Shown here in pieces: positions 37,838 through 45,300 of a stretch of DNA of 64,000 bases (positions are counted from its first letter, which is position 1; each line of letters opens with the position of its first letter). The notes beneath the pieces were generated by a model, which did no database searches, was not told where the DNA came from, and saw only the letters and a list, made by a program, of their open reading frames with translations. Both the position numbers and the translations under genes were made by a program. The DNA comes from Cerasicoccus frondis (GTDB lineage Bacteria > Verrucomicrobiota > Verrucomicrobiia > Opitutales > Cerasicoccaceae). The DNA is taken from positions 62,001 to 126,000 of the forward strand of contig JAVDPC010000008.1 in NCBI GenBank assembly GCA_031296915.1, given 5' to 3'.

Positions 37838-38673
37838 TGGACGAAACTTACCTCGACACAGAACCCAATGGCTTGCGCTGGTGGGGCCTGACAGACAAAG
37901 GACGTTTTCGGAAAAACAACGAGGACGCGTTTTTGGGGCTCATGCTGGATGGGCGTGAAGTCTTTCGAATGGGCAAAATCGGCGAAGCAACTTTTGAGCA
38001 AGGTGATTTTATTTTTGCCGTGAGCGATGGCATGGGCGGCGCCAACGCAGGAGAATTCGCCAGCCGAATCGCAGTGGAAAAAATCACCCAGTTACTACCC
38101 AGCGCCTTTCGTTTAAAAGCGACTGGCTTTAGGCGGGGGGGGGCGGATTTTCTTCAGGAGGTCATTACCGAGATTCATGCTGAGATGCGTTGGCAGGGGC
38201 AATTTTACGAAGAAACCAGCGGCATGGGCGCAACGCTCAGCATGTGTTGGTTTACCCCGGAAAAGGCATATTTTGGCCATGTCGGCGACAGTCGCATCTA
38301 CCATCTGCCCAAGGATGGAGGCTATCGACAGATCACCCATGACCACACGCATGTTGGCGCATTGGTCCGAGCGGGGCAACTCACGGAAATTCAAGCGCGC
38401 ACGCACCCGAGTAAATCATTGCTGCAGATGGCGTTGGGGGGGCGGGTTGATAATGTCGATCCTCATTTGGGGCAGGTGTTATACGAAAAAGGCGATTGGT
38501 TTGTCTTTTGTTCCGATGGAATTTCTGACGGGGTGAGTTCCCGGAAAATCGAGGATCTTATCCGCACGCCTTCACCTATAGCGCAAAAGTTCCTGCCTGC
38601 AGAGCGACTAATCAAAGAAGCTTGGGATGTTTCCCGGGACAACATGACTGCGGTCGTGGTTGAAGTCTACTAG
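37837..38673 (+). CDS. PP2C-type serine/threonine phosphatase
   Basis: A 278-residue cytoplasmic phosphatase. The PP2C motifs appear in order: GRFRKNNEDAFLG (about residue 25), FAVSDGMGGANAGEFAS (about 60) with the metal-binding Asp-Gly, GMGATLSMCW (about 128), FGHVGDSRIYHL (about 145), FCSDGISDGVS (about 226) and SRDNMTAVVVEVY at the very end. It dephosphorylates Ser/Thr proteins using Mn2+/Mg2+. It is coupled to the kinase-like gene upstream (TGATG) and followed after 2 bp by a small unknown gene. Confidence 0.9.
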   Translation: MDETYLDTEPNGLRWWGLTDKGRFRKNNEDAFLGLMLDGREVFRMGKIGEATFEQGDFIFAVSDGMGGANAGEFASRIAVEKITQLLPSAFRLKATGFRRGGADFLQEVITEIHAEMRWQGQFYEETSGMGATLSMCWFTPEKAYFGHVGDSRIYHLPKDGGYRQITHDHTHVGALVRAGQLTEIQARTHPSKSLLQMALGGRVDNVDPHLGQVLYEKGDWFVFCSDGISDGVSSRKIEDLIRTPSPIAQKFLPAERLIKEAWDVSRDNMTAVVVEVY

Positions 38674-38675
38674 CC

Positions 38676-39011
38676 ATGTCCTCCCTGCGGCCAACGTGGA
38701 ACCGGGAGGCAATTGATCGTGGACTACATTTTATTGTTTTATTTTATGAGAAGGCGGACGGGTTTGTCTTCTGCCCAAGCAACTTGGATAAACCATTCCG
38801 TGTTGGTGGAGACTATGATGGCAACTGGCCAGTTGCAGCTGAACACGGTTGTGAGTATCTACAGATGCGTTTAAACCAGCATTTTCGCGAGAGGGTGGAG
38901 TGGTTTATCCCTTTTTCCGAGAAGGTTGTCGCTGGGGTAGATTTCTCCCTGGATGATTTGCCGCTTGCGGAGCATTCGGTGCGCTTAGTCCATGGAGAGT
39001 GGCCTTGGTAG
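38676..39011 (+). CDS. Conserved-looking small protein of unknown function
   Basis: A 111-residue cytoplasmic protein beginning 2 bp after the PP2C stop, so probably in the same operon as the kinase-like/PP2C pair. It is rich in aromatic residues (FIVLFYEKADGFVFCPSNL, WFIPFSEKVVAGVDFSLDD), mixed alpha/beta, with no membrane segment and no family recognised. A partner or substrate of the phosphatase is possible from position only. Confidence 0.55.
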   Translation: MSSLRPTWNREAIDRGLHFIVLFYEKADGFVFCPSNLDKPFRVGGDYDGNWPVAAEHGCEYLQMRLNQHFRERVEWFIPFSEKVVAGVDFSLDDLPLAEHSVRLVHGEWPW

Positions 39012-39066
39012 CATCGTTCTAGCTTGCTCACCGTTCCGCCATTGCCTCATGCTGCACCCTTTGCAT

Positions 39067-40353
39067 ATGAAGCAGCGTAAGCGACATCAAACCCGGCTTC
39101 AGGCCAAACTAGCATACGGCAGTGGCATCGAGCGGCTGATGGACGACTTGGGGCGCGCTCTGGCGGAAGGCGCCGGGGAGATTCATATGCTAGGTGGGGG
39201 CAATCCTGCTCCCATTTCAGCAGTTGCCCAGCAATGGCGCACACTCATGCAGGACATGCTAGTAGAGTCGCCTGATCGCTTCGACCGTATGCTCGGCGTC
39301 TATGATCCCCAGCAAGGCAATCAGCGTTTTTTGCGCGCTGTCGCCAAGCTGTTCAACGATACTTATGGTTGGGGGCTGACTGAGGAGAACATCGTTATCA
39401 CCAACGGAGGGCAGACTGCCTATTTTTATTTATTCAATCTCCTGGCGGGTGAGGGGGAGGCGGGCATGCAGCGGGTGCTTTTCCCTCTGATGCCGGAATA
39501 CATTGGCTATGCGGAGCAGGGGCTACATCCGGAAATGTTCATTGCCGCGCGCGGTGTGATTGAAGAATTGCCTGATTGCCTCTTTAAGTACCATGTGGAT
39601 TTTGAAAATTTGCCTTGGGATGACTCTGTCAGCGCTGTCTGTGTCTCTCGCCCCACGAATCCCACGGGCAATGTTTTGACGGACGGTGAGATCCGTCGCT
39701 TGCATACGCTTTCTCAAGAGCGCGGCGCCTACCTGATTATCGACAACGCATATGGCGCACCGTTTCCCGATATGATTTTCACCGACGTCGAGCCCTTCTG
39801 GGGGGAAGATACGATTCTGACTTATAGCCTGTCGAAAGTCGGGCTTCCGGGGACGAGAACCGGCATCTTAATTGGTCCACCGGAAATCTGCCGAGCCATT
39901 TCATCCATGAATGCGGTGGCTGGCTTGGCAAATGGGAATATTGGCCAAGCCCTGACTCTTCCATTGTTTGAATCGGGTGAGATTGTCACTCTAGCCCGGG
40001 ATGTTATTCGTCCTTACTATAAGAGTCGCAGCGAACAGGCGGTGGATATTGTGCGCGCGGCAATGGCAGGCTTACCTTGTCGCATCCATGTGTCGGAGGG
40101 CGCGCTTTTTTTATGGCTTTGGTTTCCTGGGCTGCCGGGTGGGGCGAATGCGCTCTACCAAGACTTGAATGCCGCTGGCGTGCTCGTGGTGCCGGGGCAT
40201 TTTTTCTTTCATGCGTTGTCCGAGCCTTGGCCGCATGCAGAAGAGTGTATCCGTATCAATTACGCCATGAACATCGATGCGTTTCCTGAGGCTTTGGAGA
40301 TCATGGCTAGCGTTGTGCGCAAGCGGTTTGCTATGGCGGCTGCGGTGAGTTGA
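39067..40353 (+). CDS. avtA: Valine--pyruvate aminotransferase (AvtA-like)
   Basis: A fold-type I PLP aminotransferase of about 428 residues. The ATG at 39067 gives the length expected for AvtA; the longer reading back to 38992 overlaps the preceding gene. Key segments: SGIERLMDDLGRAL and IHMLGGGNPAPI near the start (the AvtA opening), NGGQTAYFYLFNLL (about residue 115), SRPTNPTGNVL (about 197), DNAYGAPFPD (about 226), the PLP Lys in YSLSKVGLPGTRTGI (about 252) and the terminal Arg in CIRINYAMN (about 397). It transfers the amino group between alanine and 2-oxoisovalerate. No amino-acid operon is attached. Confidence 0.8.
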   Translation: MKQRKRHQTRLQAKLAYGSGIERLMDDLGRALAEGAGEIHMLGGGNPAPISAVAQQWRTLMQDMLVESPDRFDRMLGVYDPQQGNQRFLRAVAKLFNDTYGWGLTEENIVITNGGQTAYFYLFNLLAGEGEAGMQRVLFPLMPEYIGYAEQGLHPEMFIAARGVIEELPDCLFKYHVDFENLPWDDSVSAVCVSRPTNPTGNVLTDGEIRRLHTLSQERGAYLIIDNAYGAPFPDMIFTDVEPFWGEDTILTYSLSKVGLPGTRTGILIGPPEICRAISSMNAVAGLANGNIGQALTLPLFESGEIVTLARDVIRPYYKSRSEQAVDIVRAAMAGLPCRIHVSEGALFLWLWFPGLPGGANALYQDLNAAGVLVVPGHFFFHALSEPWPHAEECIRINYAMNIDAFPEALEIMASVVRKRFAMAAAVS

Positions 40354-40432
40354 ATTTCTTTGAAGATTTTTTTGAAAAAACACTTGCCATGCTCGTGATG
40401 GGATGGCTTTATCCTCCACTTTCTCACCTCAA

Positions 40433-40509
40433 GCGGGGCTAGCTCAATTGGATAGAGCACCTGACTACGGATCAGGAGGTTAGGGGTTCGACTCCCTTGC
40501 CCCGTGCCA
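40433..40509 (+). tRNA. tRNA-Arg (anticodon ACG)
   Basis: A 77-nt cloverleaf: acceptor GCGGGGC/GCCCCGT, D arm GCTC...GAGC, anticodon stem CCTGA/TCAGG with loop CT-ACG-GA (anticodon 40467-40469), T arm AGGGG/CCCTT with TTCGACT, discriminator G and an encoded CCA. ACG in a tRNA-Arg implies A34-to-I editing by TadA. Foreign-looking DNA begins directly at its 3' end, a common integration site. Confidence 0.93.
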
Positions 40510-40531
40510 CTTTAGGTTGTTGAAGTAGAGT

Positions 40532-40644
40532 CACTTACAAAACCCGTTAAAAGCGAATAGCTTAGGAAGTGCCAAGTTAAGTGCCAGATAAAAAGGCTTT
40601 ACTTCCTGCATAAACACTTACGAGTGCTCCACGAACACTTACAA
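40532..40644. repeat. Arm-type direct repeats next to the tRNA (attachment-site remnant)
   Basis: Three direct copies of CACTTAC(A/G)A at 40532, 40615 and 40636, plus two copies of AAGTGCCA in tandem near 40567 and 40579 that echo the GTGCCA at the end of the tRNA. This is how integrase arm and core sites look at an attL/attR junction. No integrase gene and no second copy of the tRNA 3' end are in the window. The rest of the 40510-40743 gap holds no gene. Confidence 0.45.
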
Positions 40645-40743
40645 AAGAGGGCAGGATTCTGAGGTTCAGGCTAAGCTTCCTCATTGGATATGTCTTGATG
40701 TCGAGATGAATAATCAATTCCTGGGCTCATCTCTAAGAGAGGA

Positions 40744-40995
40744 TTAAGCCTTGAATATCGAATAGATTAGCAGACCTCCAAAGAATAAACCAATGGGCCA
40801 AACTCCTAGATAAAACACCGTTAAAGCTGCTAAACCAAACAGGCACAACCCCATGAGCACCTTAACGCACAGAGACAGAAAGCCTTTAAAGCTAAACTCG
40901 TCCAGCTCAAGAAACGCCGTTTCCGGTTCGGTCTCTCCACTGTCTTCTGTGGTCCGCTTATCTCGCTTGCTCTGTGAGGGTATGAAAAAGCCCAT
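40744..40995 (-). CDS. Small membrane protein of the integrated element
   Basis: An 83-residue protein with a polar, acidic N-terminal half (KRDKRTTEDSGETEPETAFLELDE) and two C-terminal hydrophobic helices (LCVKVLMGLCLFGLAALTVFYL and GLFFGGLLIYSIF). No family recognised. It lies downstream of a terminator of the neighbouring minus-strand genes and so is probably transcribed from its own promoter. It is part of the region between tRNA-Arg and the truncated esterase. Confidence 0.5.
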   Translation of the reverse strand: MGFFIPSQSKRDKRTTEDSGETEPETAFLELDEFSFKGFLSLCVKVLMGLCLFGLAALTVFYLGVWPIGLFFGGLLIYSIFKA

Positions 40996-41041
40996 AGGAG
41001 GCTTTAGGATTGCTTAGGGCGTGGCATGAGGCAAGCGGGAA

Positions 41042-41074
41042 GTAAAAAGCCCCTCAGCGATTAACTGAGAGGCT
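41042..41074 (-). terminator. Rho-independent terminator of the small element operon
   Basis: On the minus strand, GCCTCTCAG and CTGAGGGGC pair (one T-G) around TTAATCG and are followed by TTTTTACTT. It lies 26 bp after the 32-residue gene. Confidence 0.75.
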
Positions 41075-41099
41075 AGATTGAGAGTGTTTAGGTGTGTTC

Positions 41100-41198
41100 T
41101 TACTCTTTTGGCTGCTTTGGTCTGAATGCTATAGCTAGAAGGAAGGCGAGAGAATAGAAGCCCACAACACAGAGGATTATTGATTGCGTGGGGGTCAT
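41100..41198 (-). CDS. 32-residue membrane microprotein
   Basis: The ATG at 41198 overlaps the stop of the upstream gene by 4 nt (ATGA). The peptide has a polar start (MTPTQS), one hydrophobic helix (IILCVVGFYSLAFLLAIAF) and a basic tail (RPKQPKE), the design of single-pass phage or element microproteins. A terminator follows at once, so it is the last gene of a two-gene unit. Translational coupling and the clean terminator argue it is real; the role is unknown. Confidence 0.5.
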   Translation of the reverse strand: MTPTQSIILCVVGFYSLAFLLAIAFRPKQPKE

Positions 41199-41758
41199 GC
41201 CACAAGCTTAGCTAAAACCTCACGTCCAACCTCTAAGGCTTCCGCTGCCAATTCGTTAGCTACCTCTGTTAGGCGGTTATTATCTGACTTTGGATAATTA
41301 GCCTCAATCCCCCATAAGGATGCTGCATGGTCGTCTAACACCACTCCAGCTTTAGATACAGAGAGGACAACCCCACAATAAAACCACTCATTATCAAACC
41401 AAGCCTTGCGAGCTTTTAGTAGCTGCATGTGTTGACCAAAGTTGCAACCTGTTACGCTTCTATCTGTGTTGTGACAGTCGTCATCGTCAATGTGACTTTG
41501 GTCATCAAAATCGATTCGGGCTGTAACTGTAAATCCATCATCAGTTTCCAAAGAGATCGAAGAACAGCAAGTAACAAAGGAATGGAAAGATTCGGGAAAT
41601 TTAGGAGTATTTTTCATTCTACCAGTCCCCTCTTGTCCTTCTTCTAGGTCTGTAAGGTGATCATACAGAGCGCATAAGGCTCCATAAGAGAACTGCTCAG
41701 CTCTTCCTGCTTGTCTGAATGCATCAATAAAGATGCTCTTGGTTACTTCGATATACAT
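41195..41758 (-). CDS. Element-encoded hypothetical protein (187 aa)
   Basis: A 187-residue soluble acidic protein. It has a helix-rich start (FIDAFRQAGRAEQFSYGALCALYDHLTDLEEG), a central Asp/His cluster (DDQSHIDDDDCHNTDRS), and an end segment WFYCGVVLSVSKAGVVLDDHAASLWGIEANYP. The style recalls small accessory proteins of phages and integrative elements, but no named family was recognised. The start at 41758 is preceded by GGAG (minus strand, 'AGGAGACATAACCA' before ATG), a good ribosome site. It is coupled to the 32-residue microprotein downstream. Confidence 0.65.
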   Translation of the reverse strand: MYIEVTKSIFIDAFRQAGRAEQFSYGALCALYDHLTDLEEGQEGTGRMKNTPKFPESFHSFVTCCSSISLETDDGFTVTARIDFDDQSHIDDDDCHNTDRSVTGCNFGQHMQLLKARKAWFDNEWFYCGVVLSVSKAGVVLDDHAASLWGIEANYPKSDNNRLTEVANELAAEALEVGREVLAKLVA

Positions 41759-41781
41759 TGGTTATGTCTCCTAGTTAGTTG

Positions 41782-42072
41782 TTATTGATCTGAAATTATC
41801 TCTTCTTTCACAAACAGCCCTACATACACGTTACAGGGTTTTCCAAATTCTGGAAAATGAGAGAAATGGTGGGACTCCTCACAGGAGTAAAAATCACCTA
41901 CGGTATATCCTGCCCTTTTAAGCCAATTATCTATTAAGGCTATCTCCTCTCGGCTAAGGCTCTCATCTCGACCATAAGAAAGGTAAATCATGGCCCACTC
42001 AGGAATGTTGAACTCTTCTTCTATTAACATGATTAGAGTTGATTGATTAATATCCAAGCCAGTCCAGGACAT
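41782..42072 (-). CDS. Element-encoded hypothetical protein (up to 96 aa)
   Basis: A small acidic soluble protein with a helical core (IEEEFNIPEWAMIYLSYGRDESLSREEIALIDNWLKRAGY) and a Cys/His-bearing tail (YSCEESHHFSHFPEFGKPC). No family recognised. Its first ATG overlaps the end of the preceding minus-strand gene by 26 bp; an ATG at 42030 (MLIEEEF) would avoid most of that overlap. It sits 23 bp upstream of the 187-residue gene, so they are likely one operon. Confidence 0.5.
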   Translation of the reverse strand: MSWTGLDINQSTLIMLIEEEFNIPEWAMIYLSYGRDESLSREEIALIDNWLKRAGYTVGDFYSCEESHHFSHFPEFGKPCNVYVGLFVKEEIISDQ

Positions 42073-42310
42073 CGATTGCTAGGTATTGCGGCGCGTCTCC
42101 CTTGTCTTCTAGGAAAGCTTCAAAGCCTCCCTGTCGGAACGGAACGTGACCGGCGTCCTCAACAATCATATTATGACCATCAGGAGTGAGAACACAGACT
42201 GCGTTACCTAATGTGTAAACGTCACCATTCTTTGGTTGAGGCTTCTTAGCCTCTTCCAGCTCAGCTTGGAGCTTTGTCAGCTTCTCTTCGCGTTCTTGCT
42301 TCTTGGTTTT
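42047..42310 (-). pseudogene. Truncated element gene, 5' end lost at the junction
   Basis: The frame ends TAPQYLAIDVLDWLGY-like (APQYLAIDVLDWLGY) and reads back through a Lys/Glu coiled coil (KTKKQEREEKLTKLQAELEEAKK) to about 42310. Beyond that point the frame merely runs antisense to the esterase, with low-quality sequence and no start inside the credible part. So the native N-terminus is missing and the gene is cut where the element meets the esterase. A beta-rich C-terminal domain (NGDVYTLGNAVCVLTPDGHNMIVED) is intact. Confidence 0.5.
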
Positions 42311-45300
42311 CCATGGGAGGAAACGGGGTGATGAGTCAGTTGGTTCGCTATCCTGGCAGGTATGCAGCCGCAAACGAAAATTGCGGTTGGCTCGGGTTCT
42401 CGAATCCAACCGGTTTTGAGCATATTCCGCTATGGGCATTTCATTGTGCGAATGATGGATCGGTGTCCGTAAACGGATCGGATAACATTGTTTCCACGAT
42501 GCGTGAGCTGGGAGGCCAGCCAATTTATACGCGCTATGATACAGGAGGTCATGCTGGCGCTTGGCAGCGCGCTTATAACGCGCAGACGCCATTGGTGCCA
42601 TGGATGATGTCTCAGCGTCGAGGGCAGGCTCCAAGCAATACTTTTGGGCCGTTTGTTGAGGTCACTTCGCCGAGCTCAGAGCATGTATCAACGACCGCCG
42701 ACAGCTATGCCCTTTCCGGTAATGCCGCTTCAACGACTAGCAGTATTACCTATCGGAATTCTCAGTACTACAGCGATATTATTCCCGTCACTGGAACTTC
42801 GAGTTGGAATGTTTCGGTGGATCCTCTCAGGAACGATAAAAGCAACGAGATCTACATCGAAGCCGAGAGCCCAAACTATGTTCTGGCGGGGAATGGCATC
42901 ACGACATCGAATACGTATGTTTACATTAATCGAGTCTCCACTGGCGGCGATGCGACACAGCCGGTGCTTTCTGTTACGCAACCAGCAGGCAGCCCTGTCT
43001 ACACGGTTTATTCATCAACCTTGGATATCGCAGGAACGGTCAGTGATGACACCGGAGTGACGGCGTTAACCTGGGAAAATAACCTTGGTGGCAGTGATTC
43101 GATTACTATCGCTGGTTCGTGGCAGTATGATGACGTTCCCTTGTATGATGGGATGAACCGGATCACTGTCACCGCCCTTGACGCCGCGAATAATCATACG
43201 GAACAAACACTACTCGTCGTAGCGATTATCAACCAAGCTCCCGAGGTTACTGCCGGAGAAGATCAAGACATCGTTTTGTTGGCCAATGGCGCCGCGCTCA
43301 ATGGAACGGTTACTGATGATGGTTTAGCGCCAGGCGCGGCTACTCCTGGTATTAGTTGGAGCAAGGTTAGTGGTCCGGGCCAGGTTACTTTTGGCGATGT
43401 GAATATGGCCGCTACGTCAGCCTCTTTTTCCGCTGAGGGCACCTACGTTTTGGAGCTATCGGCTACGGATGGAGAGTTTACCACCACTGATACGATTACG
43501 CTAACGGTCTATGCAGTGTTGCCGCCACGAACCGTGCTTTACGATTTCGGGACCCAAAGTCTGCCTCAAGGCAATTGGAATCTGGTGAATGGTGCGGGGC
43601 TGGGTGACGAGGTTTTGAATGCGATCGATACCGACGGCAACCCGACGGTCTTTGATTTACACATTACTGATGGCTTCAAAGGTCGGCACACCGAAGGCCT
43701 TTCCGGGACGGCTCTATACCCGGATGAGGCGACCACGGATTCTTTCTACGTGAATAATGCAAACCTTGGTCAAGTGACCTTTAGCGACCTTGATCCGAGC
43801 CTGACATACGACATCACCATTTTTGCGTCTGCTAGCTTCGATGCGGCCAACGATGGAGTCGGTGAGTATACCATTGGCTCAACGACATTGACTCTGGATG
43901 CAGCGGACAACGCGAGTGCTACTATTAAGTTTAGCGGTGTATCACCTGGCGCTTCAGGCGAGATCGTTCTCTCTTGTATTGCCTCTGATAATTCAGGTGA
44001 AGCTTTCATCAATGTCGTTGAGTTACTGGAACAAACGTCGACGCCATCGAATCAAGCTCCGGTAGTTGATGCAGGGATTGACCAGAGTGTAATGCTTTCT
44101 AGCGGCGCTACGTTGGCTGGCTCCGTCTCGGATGATGGCTTGGCGCCAGGAACGGCAACTCCCACGATTTCTTGGTCGCAGGTGAGCGGACCCGGGACAG
44201 TCAACTTTGTGGATGACAGTGCGGTTGATACTAGCGTTAGCTTTTCGGCTGAAGGCATCTACGTGCTTGAGTTATCGGCAACAGACGGAGTGTTTACTGC
44301 TTCCGATTCGCTAACGATAACTGTCAACAACGTTGCGAATGCGCCACCCGTTGTGGATGCTGGAGCTGATCAAGTGGTAAGCCTATCGGATGGGGCGCTT
44401 CTTTCCGGCATCGTATCTGATGATGGGCTGGCGCCGGGTAATGCTACGCCTACATCGGTATGGTCTCAGGTCAGTGGGCCTGGAGTCGTCAGCTTTGCGG
44501 ATGCAAGTGATGTCAACACGACTGCGACTTTCTCGATCGAAGGTACATATTTTTTAGAGCTGTCTGCCACAGACGGAATTTACACAACGGATGACACGGT
44601 TACGATCGTTGTGAATGAGTCGACGCCCGCGGGTCAGTTGACGGTGCTTTATGATTTCGGCACCGCAAGCCTGCCGGCGGGGAATTGGAATTTGGTCCGT
44701 TATGCTGGCGTAGGCGACGAGGTATTGGATGCGATTGATACCGATGGCAATGCCACTACTATCGATTTAGTCATTACTGATGCCTTTAAGGGACGTAACA
44801 CTGAAGGGCTTTCGGGGACAGGCCTCTATCCCGATGATGCGACGACAGATTCCTATTATGTGAATAATGCAAACTTGGGCGAGATGCGGTTTGAAGGGCT
44901 AAATCCAAGCTCGGCCTATAACATCACCATCTTTGGTTCAGCGGCTTTTGATGCTGCTAATGACGGGGTTGGCGAGTACGCGATTGGCTCGACGACTTTG
45001 ACGCTGGATGCATCTGAAAACAGTTCTCAGAGGATAACTTTTTATGAGGTTTTTCCAGATGCTTCAGGGCACATCGTTTTATCAATGATCGCATCCGACA
45101 ATAGTGGTGAAGCTTTTGTGAATGTGATTGAGTTGACGCAACTTGCATCGAATGAGGCTCCCGTGGTGGATGCAGGTGCTGATCAAAATGTGGAGCTCTC
45201 GGCAGGAGCTTTACTTGCTGGGACGGTCTCTGATGATGGGCTTGCACCAGGTTACCCAACGCCAACATCGAGTTGGGCAATGGTTAGCGGTCCTGGTGTG

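Noticed and set aside
42311..42634. N-terminal half of the 195-residue minus-strand ORF
   Set aside because: It is antisense to the esterase domain and has no plausible protein character; only the part left of about 42310 is credible.
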